DNA of 64,000 nucleotides from Leptolinea sp964420995 (lineage in GTDB: Bacteria; Chloroflexota; Anaerolineae; Anaerolineales; Anaerolineaceae), in assembly GCA_964420995.1 (NCBI GenBank), contig CAYQUX010000013.1, forward strand, positions 55,461 through 119,460, in the 5' to 3' direction. Below are positions 8,378 to 17,509 of the stretch, piece by piece. The notes below the pieces were generated by a model, which saw only the letters and a program-made list of their open reading frames with translations, made no database searches and had not been told where the DNA came from. Both the position numbers and the translations under genes were made by a program. How positions within the stretch are numbered: position 1 is the stretch's first letter; every line of letters starts with the position of its first letter.

Positions 8378-9736
8378 TTAATTAGATTTTCTGGCATACG
8401 TTACTTTTAATTCGGTACTGGCCAGGGTGATATTTTGAATGGCTTTCAGGAGAACGTCCCTATTCACCTGGCTGGCTGGAACCGATAATTGCGGCCGGGT
8501 GGATAACGCGTACAGGGTGTAAATATAGACTTTTTCTCCCGGACCTTTTGAGCAAGGTGGGGCATATTCCGTGCGGTCGTTCACGCCGTTTGTTCCAGGC
8601 GTGCCAATCCCTTTGACATTTTTCGCTAAATGCGAGACATCGAATGGGATATCGTACAGTATCCAGTACCAGTGAATATCTTGCGGGCTGGCTTCATGGT
8701 GCATGATCAAAGCATAGCTTTGCGTTTCAGCGGGCGTGCCGCTCCAATCCAAAGGAAGCGTGGAACTGGCTCCATCGCAGGTATATTCAACCGGAAGTCT
8801 TCCGTCATCCTGGATATCCGGACTTGTCAGGGTGAAACCCGATACCCCGGATTCAACGGCAGGTGAGTTCGTATTCAGTTTGATCAGATATACCGATTCT
8901 CTAGCAGTAATAAATAACGTCTCCTGGCTATCTCCGATAAAAACAAGGTTGGTCGGGTTCCCTTCAATGGGAATTTCCTGTGCCATTTCCCCATCGAGAG
9001 AATAAACCTGGATCTTGTTTTGTGTGGTGATGAACAGGTTCCCCTTCTGATCCAGTTTCATACCATCTGATCCAGAGGGTACAAACAGCTTTTTATTGCT
9101 GATGGTTCCATCCGCCATAATATCGTAGACGAATATTTTCCCTGCTGAATAATCTGCCACATACAGCGTTTTGCCATCAACAGAACCAACAATGCCATTA
9201 GGCCTTATTAAGTCATCAATAACTTTTATTACCCTGCTATGATCTGGAATCAGGTAATAAACGTTTTCTCCATCCTGAATGACCGGTGACCGGAAAGCCG
9301 GGTCGGTAAAATAGATACCGCCCTGTGGATCGATCCATAGATCATTCGGCTCGTTGAAACGTTTTTGTCCATATTGATCCACCAGAACGGTCATTTTTCC
9401 CTGCCGATCGATCGAAATCAATCGACCATTCCCCCCCTCGCAGACAATCAATGATCCATTCCTGTCCAATGCCAGACCATTGGGCTTGTTCAATCCGTCT
9501 TTGAACACACTGACTGATCCTCCGGGCGACCATATAAAAATTTTTCCGGCATCAATATCGGAGAAATAGACATTCCCTGCACTATCTGCGGCAGGGCCTT
9601 CAGAAAAAAGGTATGTCCCGGGGATTCTTTGCCTGTCGCTGTCTCCGTCAGCCTTTACAGGTAGTGTGGATGCGGGGTTTAGTCCAGGTGAAAATACTGT
9701 GGTCAATATACAGATCAAAATGAAAAATCGGTTCAT
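8378..9736 (-). CDS. secreted SMP-30/gluconolactonase-like propeller fused to a PEBP domain
   Basis: This is the first gene of the surface operon, 452 residues. ATG 9736 is preferred because AAGGA lies about 5 nt upstream and the product then opens with a signal peptide (about 1-25). Residues about 40-295 form a beta-propeller of the SMP-30/NHL type (ADSAGNVYFSDI, GLALDRNGSLIVCEG, NGIVGSVDGKTLYVADYSAG). Residues about 305-450 form a phosphatidylethanolamine-binding (YbhB/YbcL) domain, with LPLDWSGTP, IHWYWILYDIP and YAPPCSKGPGEKVYIY. Each domain is common; the fusion is unusual. Lactonase or phospholipid binding at the cell surface is possible, but the active residues were not verified. Confidence 0.82.
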   Translation of the reverse strand: MNRFFILICILTTVFSPGLNPASTLPVKADGDSDRQRIPGTYLFSEGPAADSAGNVYFSDIDAGKIFIWSPGGSVSVFKDGLNKPNGLALDRNGSLIVCEGGNGRLISIDRQGKMTVLVDQYGQKRFNEPNDLWIDPQGGIYFTDPAFRSPVIQDGENVYYLIPDHSRVIKVIDDLIRPNGIVGSVDGKTLYVADYSAGKIFVYDIMADGTISNKKLFVPSGSDGMKLDQKGNLFITTQNKIQVYSLDGEMAQEIPIEGNPTNLVFIGDSQETLFITARESVYLIKLNTNSPAVESGVSGFTLTSPDIQDDGRLPVEYTCDGASSTLPLDWSGTPAETQSYALIMHHEASPQDIHWYWILYDIPFDVSHLAKNVKGIGTPGTNGVNDRTEYAPPCSKGPGEKVYIYTLYALSTRPQLSVPASQVNRDVLLKAIQNITLASTELKVTYARKSN

Positions 9737-9953
9737 TTTTTCCTTCAAGTAATCAGGTCTAAAAGGGATGACTTTGAATTCTTAATACAAGTCTAGCCAA
9801 AGGAGGATGTTCATTCGAGTATAGCCAGTCATAAATGAAAAAAATTCCCCATGATTGAACACATCAATCCATATGACTGGAATAACGGGTTGACACAAAA
9901 ACCGGTGACCACTGTCATGGATCGTTTTGCATCGGACATGCTATGATGATGTC
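9737..9953. promoter_or_regulatory. divergent control region between the surface operon and the two-component system
   Basis: This 217-bp non-coding region separates the leftward phosphatase operon from the rightward kinase gene. A TTGACA at 9891-9896 followed after 16 bp by TGTCAT (9913-9918) is a candidate promoter for the kinase. The AT-rich stretch at 9770-9850 would hold the leftward promoter and, plausibly, the response regulator site, but I could not define a convincing operator. Confidence 0.35.
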
Positions 9954-11195
9954 ATGGTTATGAACGGCTCGGTCAATACCCGCATCATACGATTCGCCGC
10001 CTGGATCTGGCTGCTTTATCAGGTTTGTCAGGTAGTGGTGGATTCGGTGATTTACATAAACCGGGATTTGACACCGGTTCTCTGGTATCACATGGTCAAC
10101 CTTTTACCCACGTTGATCTTCCTGGCATTGGCCTACTTGTTAACCAATGAAAAGTATTCCAACGTGCTTACGCCATTGCTTATCCTGCTGATCTCGGTGG
10201 TTCCATTGGTGGTGAACCGGCTTCTTGATATGCGGTTACCGCCAGCACCACTTTCGAACCTGGAAGGAATGGTTCTTCGACAACTTCCAGTTTTAATGAT
10301 CAGCCTGATACTGGTTGCCTGGCATTATGATCTTTTCGTCATGATCAGTTACAGTATTGTTATCAATCTGTTTGATCTGCTGCTGGTTACGTTCACAACC
10401 AATCTGGACTCTGACAGAATTTCAGCACTTTTTTTTGTGGTGGCAATACGGACAATCAGTTTTATTGTGGTGGGACTCTTTATCAATTTATTGATCCAGA
10501 CACTTCGATCACAGCAGCGGTCACTCAAGCTCGCCAATGACCAGTTAACCAACTATTCTTCAACGCTTGAAAGCCTTACGATCAGCCGGGAACGCAACCG
10601 CCTGGCGCGAGAGCTTCACGATACCCTGGCGCATACGTTGACCGGGTTGTCAGTCAGTCTGGAAACTGCACAGGCTATGTTTGATATCGACCCGCAAAAA
10701 TCACGCGAATTATTATCACGTTCTCTTAAATCAACCCGCTCCGGAATTGAAGAAACACGCAGGGCACTAAAATCTCTACGCGCCAGCCCGTTGGATGATC
10801 TGGGCCTTAAACTGGCAATAAGCGAAATGGCTGAATCGGCATCCGCCCGATGTGGATTTTCACTGAAACTGAATCTTCCCGTAAAAATGCCGGCTGTCAG
10901 GCCGGAGGTGGAACAATGCCTGTTCCGAGTGGTCCAGGAAGCGGTGGAAAACATTTGCCACCATGCCAATGCAAAAAAGGTCAAGATCAGCCTGGCGTTT
11001 TCAGAAAAAATCTGCCGGTTATCCATCCTGGATGACGGCATTGGGTTCGACACTACACAACCCGGTAAACCCAACCATTATGGCCTGATGGGAATGCGGG
11101 AACGCGCGCAGGCGATCGGAGCTCAATTGGAAATATCCAGCCAACCAGGGATGGGTTCTAGTATTGAATTGATGATCCGGGACGGAAAATCATGA
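9954..11195 (+). CDS. NarL-type membrane sensor histidine kinase
   Basis: A 413-residue kinase. Six or so membrane spans cover residues 10-185, with no obvious periplasmic domain, so it may sense the membrane itself. A short coiled coil leads into a HisKA_3 dimerisation domain with the RLARELHDTLAH motif (phospho-accepting His about 222), then a HATPase_c domain with an N box around VVQEAVENICHHANAK and a DDGIGFD G box. ATG 9954 (or 9960) is preferred over an upstream TTG. It overlaps the response-regulator gene by 4 bp. Its divergent position makes the surface phosphatase operon the obvious candidate target. Confidence 0.9.
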   Translation: MVMNGSVNTRIIRFAAWIWLLYQVCQVVVDSVIYINRDLTPVLWYHMVNLLPTLIFLALAYLLTNEKYSNVLTPLLILLISVVPLVVNRLLDMRLPPAPLSNLEGMVLRQLPVLMISLILVAWHYDLFVMISYSIVINLFDLLLVTFTTNLDSDRISALFFVVAIRTISFIVVGLFINLLIQTLRSQQRSLKLANDQLTNYSSTLESLTISRERNRLARELHDTLAHTLTGLSVSLETAQAMFDIDPQKSRELLSRSLKSTRSGIEETRRALKSLRASPLDDLGLKLAISEMAESASARCGFSLKLNLPVKMPAVRPEVEQCLFRVVQEAVENICHHANAKKVKISLAFSEKICRLSILDDGIGFDTTQPGKPNHYGLMGMRERAQAIGAQLEISSQPGMGSSIELMIRDGKS

Positions 11196-11827
11196 AAATT
11201 CTGATCTGCGACGACCAGGCTGTTATTCGCGAAGGGCTGGAATTGCTTCTCAACCTTGAACAGGATTTTCAGGTATGCGGATTGGCACAGGATGGCGCTG
11301 AGGCAATTGAACTGGCAGACAGTGAAAACCCTGATCTGATATTGATGGATTTGAAAATGCCCGGCGTGAATGGGGTTGAAGCCACCCGCCAGATACTGAT
11401 GCAGCATCCCGAACAAAAAGTTCTTGTTTTGACAACGTATGATGACGATGAATGGATATTTGATGCCATTCGAGCAGGCGCCTCGGGATATCTACTGAAG
11501 GATACACCCCGGGAAAAATTAGTGGAAGCAGTTCGCGGCACGCTGTTGGGAAGAACTTTTCTCGATCCTGCCGTTGCTGGTAAAGTCTTATCCCATGTGG
11601 CCGAAAAGGCACCCGGACTACCTACACTGCTGACTGATAAACTTACAGAACGTGAGGTGGACGTTTTACGGCTTCTAGCGCGCGGTCATTCCAATGCAGA
11701 GATCGCCGGAATCCTCTATCTGTCAGAGGGAACGGTGAGGAATCATGTCAGCTCAATACTGGAAAAGTTGGGGGTAAACGATAGAACAAATGCGGCGGTT
11801 ATTGCAATACAACATGGTCTTGGATGA
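11192..11827 (+). CDS. NarL/FixJ-family response regulator
   Basis: This 211-residue partner of the preceding kinase is translationally coupled through an ATGA overlap. The receiver domain (residues 1-118) has the acidic pair D7-D8, the phospho-acceptor D53 in LILMDLKMPG, T81-T82 and K104. The LuxR-type helix-turn-helix (about 150-205) has LTEREVDVLRLLARG and SNAEIAGILYLSEGTVRNHV. It should bind DNA as a phosphorylated dimer. Likely target: the divergent operon of exported phosphatases starting at 9736. Confidence 0.93.
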   Translation: MKILICDDQAVIREGLELLLNLEQDFQVCGLAQDGAEAIELADSENPDLILMDLKMPGVNGVEATRQILMQHPEQKVLVLTTYDDDEWIFDAIRAGASGYLLKDTPREKLVEAVRGTLLGRTFLDPAVAGKVLSHVAEKAPGLPTLLTDKLTEREVDVLRLLARGHSNAEIAGILYLSEGTVRNHVSSILEKLGVNDRTNAAVIAIQHGLG

Positions 11828-12167
11828 TCGATTTCTATAGAACATGTTGGATGTCTCAAATCACTATGGGATGGAAAATAGCCATATCCGGAAATTATTC
11901 CTACAACCCCCTTATTTTTTAATGATTGTGTTTTAAGATGTCATGCAAAACATCGGCCAGTGAACGCGCTCTTTTTTATTTAATGCACTCTGAAGAACTG
12001 GAACAATCTACCGTCCTGTCAGGTTGCATAAGCCGTGGTACTTCACCCTCTTAAATGACGGGAGTTGCATCCGTACTTAACCTTTCAACCTGATAACTGC
12101 ATCCGGGTTATTCCATTTTCTCCCTTCGGAAAAGACTTGATATGTACGCGATCTCATGTTTTCCCAT
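11828..12167 (+). other. 340-bp non-coding stretch ending at a strong terminator; possible structured RNA
   Basis: No credible reading frame exists between the response regulator and the terminator at 12168. The stretch 12010-12115 has three near-repeats (ggttgcataagcc, agttgcatccg, aactgcatccggg) and short self-complementary runs. It could be a long 3' untranslated region or a small RNA that ends at the terminator. I cannot match it to a known family. Confidence 0.3.
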
Positions 12168-12205
12168 CGAACACCCCGCTGCCATGGGGTGTTCGGTTTT
12201 TATTT
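12168..12205 (+). terminator. rho-independent terminator
   Basis: A perfect 10-bp stem, CGAACACCCC (12168-12177) with GGGGTGTTCG (12186-12195), has an 8-nt loop and is followed by GTTTTTATTT. It sits 42 bp upstream of the next gene and 340 bp past the response regulator. Confidence 0.9.
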
Positions 12206-12247
12206 AAACGAGTGTAAAGGTACAATGAAAATTATAAGGGAATGACC

Positions 12248-13363
12248 ATGCCAAATTTAAATGAACGGCTTTCCGAAAAAATAATAGTACCTCTCACTAA
12301 TCAGCGCATCGGTATTGTCTACAGCGATGTGCGCCGCGAATATTTCCCAACGGAAGCCCAGTTTATTACCGAAAAAGACGCGGAAGCGGATGCCAGGCTG
12401 ATCGGGTATTACCTCGAAATGTTGGGCTATTCGGTTCAAACCCACCCCGGGAATTACAACCTGCCAGCCTGGCTTCGGAAAAACAAACCCGATCTGGTGG
12501 TGAACCTTGTTGATTCAGTTAATGGTAAGGAAAGCCGGGCCGCGGCCATCCCGGGTGTTCTTGAATTGCTGGAGATCCCCTATACCGGGGCTGATATTCT
12601 GGGAATGTCATTGGATACCAACAAATTTGTTATCAAGAAATTACTCCAGCAGCATGGCGTTCCCGTACCGAACTTCCAGTTGTTTTCCACGCCGAAGGAC
12701 TATCTTGATCCCGCGTTGCGATTTCCGTTGATTTCAAAGCTGAATTCTATTCACGGCTCCGTGGAGATCACGTCAGACGCGGTTTCAGAAAACGAGAAAC
12801 AACTCAGAAAAAGATTGGGTTATTTAATCAGTACCTATAAACAACCTGTACTTGTGGAAGAATTTATCAGCGGGCGAGAGCTCACGGTTATCGTTCTTCA
12901 GGAAAAGAAAAAGAGTGTGTACCAGGCGGAAAAAATATTTAAGAACATGGACAGGAAATATGTTTTCCTTACGTTTGAGGATCAGTGGTTGACTGAAATG
13001 AACGCCGCGTTTCACTACATCAAGTATGATGACCCCATACTCAGGGAATATGTAAAGAAAGCCTTCAATGTTACAAAAATGACGGGTTATGCCAAATTTG
13101 ATATCCGATTGGATCAATCAGGTCGGTATTTCTTTATTGATACAAATTGCAATCCCGCTCTTGGACCGAGTGAACAGGATGTCGCCTTCTCGGTGATTAT
13201 GGAATTACACGGCGCCGGGTTCAGTGAGGCTCTGAGGCGTCTCGTCGAAAATGTATTGGAACGCACCAACCATAAGAAAAAATTGCCCAATTCACGAGTA
13301 GGGCCGGTTTCCAAGGGGGACCGTGTGAAAAATTCTGAACCAGACGTTCCTTTAAATATATGA
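12248..13363 (+). CDS. ATP-grasp ligase, D-alanine--D-alanine ligase-like
   Basis: This 371-residue ATP-grasp protein has an N-terminal pre-ATP-grasp fold (RIGIVYSDVRREY near residue 20). A central segment PDLVVNLVDSV ... IPGVLELLEIPYTGAD is followed by the ligase signature TNKFVIKKLLQQHGVPVPNF. The C-terminal nucleotide/Mg site is FDIRLDQSGRYFFIDTNCNP, which resembles Ddl. Ddl-like relatives of this kind are often stand-alone ligases of unknown substrate, so peptidoglycan dipeptide synthesis is not assured. AAGGG at 12236-12240 is 7 nt from ATG 12248 but only 1 nt from ATG 12242, so 12248 is chosen. A TACAAT -10-like site is at 12221-12226. Confidence 0.85.
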   Translation: MPNLNERLSEKIIVPLTNQRIGIVYSDVRREYFPTEAQFITEKDAEADARLIGYYLEMLGYSVQTHPGNYNLPAWLRKNKPDLVVNLVDSVNGKESRAAAIPGVLELLEIPYTGADILGMSLDTNKFVIKKLLQQHGVPVPNFQLFSTPKDYLDPALRFPLISKLNSIHGSVEITSDAVSENEKQLRKRLGYLISTYKQPVLVEEFISGRELTVIVLQEKKKSVYQAEKIFKNMDRKYVFLTFEDQWLTEMNAAFHYIKYDDPILREYVKKAFNVTKMTGYAKFDIRLDQSGRYFFIDTNCNPALGPSEQDVAFSVIMELHGAGFSEALRRLVENVLERTNHKKKLPNSRVGPVSKGDRVKNSEPDVPLNI

Positions 13364-13396
13364 TGAGAATCCATGGCAAGTATGAATATAATGAAG

Positions 13397-13432
13397 ACAG
13401 CGCCCCGGTCTTCCGGGGCGCTGTCAGTTTTT
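13397..13432 (+). terminator. rho-independent terminator after the ATP-grasp gene
   Basis: A perfect 12-bp stem ACAGCGCCCCGG (13397-13408) and complement (13413-13424) with a TCTT loop precedes a T-run. It lies between convergent genes; the minus-strand side has no T-run. Confidence 0.9.
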
Positions 13433-13441
13433 GGCCGGGTA

Positions 13442-13852
13442 TCAGGCGGTTTTGGTGCCGGTGTAAACCACTTCGAGCAGAAGCCGGTCCGGGGTCTCGA
13501 ACATCACCTGGTAGTAGGTGGAGCCGGGGCCGCTGAATTCCGGGCGGTGGCGGGGCGTCTCGAACAGGGCGGGGATACCGCGTTTTTTCAGGTAATCCAC
13601 CGTCGCATCGACATCCACCTGTTTTTTTACGGATATGCCTATATGATTAACGCCGATACCATCGTAATCATTGGCATGGTCTTTCAAAGGCGCGCCAAAC
13701 CACAGGCTGCCGCCGTTTTCATCGCCCACCCCCAGCATATTGGGGTCATCATATAAGACAGCCCATTCGAGAAAAGTGAACAGGTCTTTGTAGAACCCAA
13801 GATTTCCGGGGTTAACCCAGGCGACGATATGGCCGAAATTCGATTTTTCCAT
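13442..13852 (-). CDS. VOC-fold (glyoxalase/bleomycin-resistance-like) protein
   Basis: This 136-residue single VOC-domain protein has the motif order FGHIVAWVNP (first beta strand), GFYKDLFTFLEW, NHIGISVKKQVDVDATVDYL, and the closing DRLLLEVVYTGT. Two paired beta-alpha-beta-beta-beta modules and likely metal ligands (His 8, His in NHIGI, Glu in LLEVVY) are visible. Members include glyoxalases, dioxygenases and resistance proteins; none can be chosen here. The gene is monocistronic, with an AT-rich 151-bp upstream region. Confidence 0.85.
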   Translation of the reverse strand: MEKSNFGHIVAWVNPGNLGFYKDLFTFLEWAVLYDDPNMLGVGDENGGSLWFGAPLKDHANDYDGIGVNHIGISVKKQVDVDATVDYLKKRGIPALFETPRHRPEFSGPGSTYYQVMFETPDRLLLEVVYTGTKTA

Positions 13853-14003
13853 GTCCAGCTCCTTGATTAAACAAATGTTCGGAAAATATGTATTATATAA
13901 ATATAATAATACATACGTTCTATTTTGTCAATATTGATATTGTGTTTTTCGAAAAAATATTGCATTATTTAATAAACAAACCCTTTATCAGGTGAAAATC
14001 GGT

Positions 14004-16487
14004 ATGATCAAATTCTATGTCCGGGTGGGCGGTTTATTTTTGGTGCTCTGGAATCTGATTATGGCGGGTGATGTTAACGCTTCAGGGCAATCATTTTCAT
14101 TACAAAAAGAATCGGGTTGGATAATTTCACCCGCAACAGCAGGGGAAATCTCCCGCCAATTTGAATCGAAATCCGCCCTGCCGGGAGAAATATATGATAT
14201 CGCCTGGTCACCGGCAGGGAATTTTCTGGCAGTCAGTGGCCATAGTGGACTGGTATTCCTGAATGGCAGGACTCTGGCAATTGAAAGGGAATTCGACCGC
14301 CACGTAAATGTCAGGTCCATTGCCTTCAGCGGAGATGGCAGACGGCTGGCCGGAGTTGATACGGTTCAATTGACCGCCGAGGTATGGGATATTGAGAGCG
14401 GAAAAAGCTTGGGAATATTCCGCGGTGGCGGGTATACCATAGGCATAAATTACAACGGAACTTTGCTTGCCATGTCTGAAGATATTCCTGAGCTGGATAA
14501 GGATGGGAATTTCTTGCAGCCTATCACGGCCATCAACGTGTTTGATGTAAAAAACGGACATCAGATTCATTCCATGACCGGGAAGACGCCGATTAATAAA
14601 TGGAATCCTGATATTCCTGAAACCATTGCCATGTACTTTTCAAAGAACAATCAGACATTGTTTTCTGTTACAAATATGGGTGATGTGCTTTCATGGAATC
14701 TTACTGACGAAAAACTGGTATCTTCCGCTGTGAATTATGACACCCGGCAGCGGTTAAGCAATGGTTTCTGCCAGGCCGACGGTCAGACCGGGGGGAACTT
14801 TGCCCTGGCCTGTTATGTAACCTATCTGGATCCTCCCTGCACAGAAGATGATCCCACATGCCAACCGATAACGACCTCGCGTTATGACGTTGGCCTGTGG
14901 TCGACAGAACAAATACAGCGCGTTCACAAGCAAACTATAAAGGAGTTTCCCGGGTATTCACCGTATCTCACCTTCAATCCTTCATCCAACAGCTATGCTT
15001 TGCTGGATTTTTCTGGAACGCTTCATGTGAGGGATTTTTCTGCCGGAGCGAAAGAAATTTCATTGACCGCCCAGATGTTTTCTGACTACGCGGTGAAGAT
15101 CAACACGAATACGTTGTCAGTCCCGCTGTTCGCTTTAAAACCTGTCAAAGAAGAGACTATCGTCGCCAGTGCCGCCGGTGGAACAATCACGTTACTGGAT
15201 AAAACAGGGGGCGTCATAAAAGAATTTACCAGCGCTACTAAAAAGGCTTCAAGCGCCTGGCTCTATGGTGATGATCAGGGTTATCGACTGGCAATCGGTT
15301 TTTCCGATGGGGATGTTCATGTTCTGGAGCCAAAAGATTCAAGAGACATAGTGAGTCTGAAAGAGGCACATTCCGATGGGGTAACGCGTTTACGGTTTAA
15401 TGAAGAATCGAAAAACTTAATCTCTTCCGGGTTGGATGAATTTATCAACCGGTGGAGTTATGATGGAAAATCCCGGGGCGTCTCACTTTCGTACACGTAT
15501 TCACGCGGAGGCAGTCACTCTACCTATGGATTTGAATGTGGTACGGATGGAAAGCTGTTTGCTTATCAGGAAAAGCCTGCGGGAGGATCTGGCGGCGCGA
15601 ATCGCTATCACCGGGTGCGTGTCTGGGATACCACCAGCTCACAAATCATTGCTGAACTGGAGAGTGAAGGTGTGCCGGTGGCATTGAGTGACGACAACGA
15701 ATGGTTGGCTGTTGTGTCTGAAAAAATCGAGATCTGGCGCATAAGGGATGGACGGAAGAGCATTGAGTTAACCTTTCCGGGCAGCGATGGCGGAATCACA
15801 GCCGCGAGTTTTAATCATGATGGAAGCCTGCTTGCGGTAGGGCAGGCGCACCAGGTGTTTGTTCTCGAGCCAGTATCAGGCGTCAATGTTCTTGAAATGA
15901 CTTTCGATACCAACCCATTGAAAATCTCGTTTTCACCGGATGGTTGCTTGCTGGCGGTGGGAGAAAAATCAGGGCAGATATCGATTCTGGATTTATCACG
16001 GCATGTCATAGTAAAACAATGGTGGGAGCATGCGGGGGCGATCAGGCAGTTGAATTTCTCCCCGGATGGGCGTGTAATTCTTTCTGTGGGAGATGATGAT
16101 CTGGTTACCCTTTGGGGACAAAATGACGTGTTGAAGCAAACCCCGGGATCAATCCCTTCCATGGCTTGCCGGGTTTCGATTGACGCGAAGAAATCGGGAC
16201 AGGCGACAATCATCCCCACAATGACTCCACTGCCTCCCACGGTAACGCCAACAGCCCCTGTATTGAAACGCAAGCTCTACCTGACCGATCCCCGCATGAC
16301 GGGGAACGATGTGTTCCTCATTCAAGACCGATTATTTGAACTTGGATACACCCTGGTTGGAAAACCGGATGGGATTTTTGGCTCGAATACCGATACGGCT
16401 GTTCGTAAATTCCAAGCTGACAACAACCTGGAATCGGACGGCGTGGTTGGCCCTCTGACCTGGCAAAAATTGTTTGGATCAAACTAG
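14004..16487 (+). CDS. exported WD40-like beta-propeller protein with C-terminal peptidoglycan-binding domain
   Basis: An 827-residue exported protein. AGGTG 9 nt upstream supports ATG 14004. The N-terminal hydrophobic segment (about 5-22) acts as a signal or anchor. Many WD40-type blades follow (IAWSPAGNFLAVSGHSGLV near 65, IAFSGDGRRLAGVD, LNFSPDGRVILSVGDDD near 690), enough for two propellers. A T/P-rich linker (about 735-755) leads to a PG_binding_1 domain at about 765-826 (GNDVFLIQDRLFELGY, PDGIFGSNTDTAVRKFQ). It is probably anchored on the cell wall and presents a protein-interaction surface. Its stop codon shares CTAG with the convergent gene. Confidence 0.88.
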   Translation: MIKFYVRVGGLFLVLWNLIMAGDVNASGQSFSLQKESGWIISPATAGEISRQFESKSALPGEIYDIAWSPAGNFLAVSGHSGLVFLNGRTLAIEREFDRHVNVRSIAFSGDGRRLAGVDTVQLTAEVWDIESGKSLGIFRGGGYTIGINYNGTLLAMSEDIPELDKDGNFLQPITAINVFDVKNGHQIHSMTGKTPINKWNPDIPETIAMYFSKNNQTLFSVTNMGDVLSWNLTDEKLVSSAVNYDTRQRLSNGFCQADGQTGGNFALACYVTYLDPPCTEDDPTCQPITTSRYDVGLWSTEQIQRVHKQTIKEFPGYSPYLTFNPSSNSYALLDFSGTLHVRDFSAGAKEISLTAQMFSDYAVKINTNTLSVPLFALKPVKEETIVASAAGGTITLLDKTGGVIKEFTSATKKASSAWLYGDDQGYRLAIGFSDGDVHVLEPKDSRDIVSLKEAHSDGVTRLRFNEESKNLISSGLDEFINRWSYDGKSRGVSLSYTYSRGGSHSTYGFECGTDGKLFAYQEKPAGGSGGANRYHRVRVWDTTSSQIIAELESEGVPVALSDDNEWLAVVSEKIEIWRIRDGRKSIELTFPGSDGGITAASFNHDGSLLAVGQAHQVFVLEPVSGVNVLEMTFDTNPLKISFSPDGCLLAVGEKSGQISILDLSRHVIVKQWWEHAGAIRQLNFSPDGRVILSVGDDDLVTLWGQNDVLKQTPGSIPSMACRVSIDAKKSGQATIIPTMTPLPPTVTPTAPVLKRKLYLTDPRMTGNDVFLIQDRLFELGYTLVGKPDGIFGSNTDTAVRKFQADNNLESDGVVGPLTWQKLFGSN

Positions 16488-17509
16488 AGGTCCTGGCTGT
16501 CCGCCTGTTTTAAGACCCTTAAGGCGCGCAGCGTGACCCATTCATTTGGCTGCCCGCCGCGGCCGTAATTTCCCCAGGTTTTTGAACCATATCGATATTC
16601 CAGGTTCCACCTGCCCTGATCGTCCTGCTTTTGCCGGATTAAATCCAGGGTGGATTTAAGGCGCGGGTCACCACCCAGCCCTAAAAGTGTGAGCGCATCA
16701 GCCACCTGCAACAAATCGGTTATGTAGAACACCGGAAAGCCAAAAGCCCACCAGTCGCGGTTGGGTTTGCCTTCAGTAGCGCGCGGATAATCCGCCGTGA
16801 GCGGATCAACGCTGAAGAACAGGTCCACACCCATTTGAATGGCCTGTCTGACCATGGGGGTACGCTTTACCTCAGGCAGGCTGGCCAGCGCCAGCAGGAC
16901 TTTTGCCGCGCCCCAGGCACAGGGCAGTTTGTTGTTGGCGCCGCAGGCAAAATTGGGGGCGCATTTATACGCGTAATACCGCATTTCGGCTTTTTTCTCG
17001 GTGACCGGCGCAATACCTTCACCGGTTACCGAACGGGACATCCAGTCGAATGCCAGGTCGAGGCGCGTGTCATCGCAGCCCAGGGTGAGCAACGCCCAGC
17101 ACAGGTTGCCCTGCAGGCAGTCTATGGTGCCGGAGGGCTGGCCGTTATAACTCATCTGGCCGTGAACCGCCATCGAATTATCCAGCACATACTGGCAGGC
17201 TTGCCTGACCCGCGGATCTCCGTCCACGTTGGCGCCAAGCTGGGCGAGCAGGGTGACCGACCATACGGTGGATTTGTATTTTGGCCCGTAACCAGGACCG
17301 GCTTTCTGCCAGTAGCCATCGCCGGCCATTTTGGAGAGTACCAGGCCGGTGTTGCCGCTGACATAGGCTTCTTCCCGAGCCTCTCGCTGCTCCGGGTTTG
17401 CATCAGGCAGATCCAACAGGTCCCGCCCGGCCATGTAGCGGATTTCCGGAATGGGTGAATTCACCAGCCAATCGAGAGAATTTCCATTCAATTTATCTTT
17501 CCAGCTCAT
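16484..17509 (-). CDS. alpha/alpha-toroid (terpenoid-cyclase-fold) protein of unknown function
   Basis: A 341-residue soluble protein of repeated helical pairs with QxxW-like motifs (DDQGRWNLEYRYGSKTWG near the C-terminus, GYWQKAG near residue 68) as in prenyltransferase/squalene-cyclase toroids. The order of modules (GRDLLDL, STVWSVTLLAQLG, GTIDCLQGNLCWALLTLG, ADALTLLGLGGDPR) is regular, but the catalytic DxDD of cyclases is not seen, so enzymatic cyclase activity is doubtful. Several cysteines around 150 and 210-220 could bind metal. AGAGGG 5 nt upstream supports ATG 17509. It converges on the WD40 gene with a 4-bp overlap. Confidence 0.65.
   Translation of the reverse strand: MSWKDKLNGNSLDWLVNSPIPEIRYMAGRDLLDLPDANPEQREAREEAYVSGNTGLVLSKMAGDGYWQKAGPGYGPKYKSTVWSVTLLAQLGANVDGDPRVRQACQYVLDNSMAVHGQMSYNGQPSGTIDCLQGNLCWALLTLGCDDTRLDLAFDWMSRSVTGEGIAPVTEKKAEMRYYAYKCAPNFACGANNKLPCAWGAAKVLLALASLPEVKRTPMVRQAIQMGVDLFFSVDPLTADYPRATEGKPNRDWWAFGFPVFYITDLLQVADALTLLGLGGDPRLKSTLDLIRQKQDDQGRWNLEYRYGSKTWGNYGRGGQPNEWVTLRALRVLKQADSQDL

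Noticed and set aside
12010..12080. A T-box-like AGGGTG...GTACCACGG on the minus strand
   Set aside because: It has a two-base insertion relative to the T-box consensus, and the minus strand here leads only into the antisense of the two-component genes, with no aminoacylation-related gene downstream.
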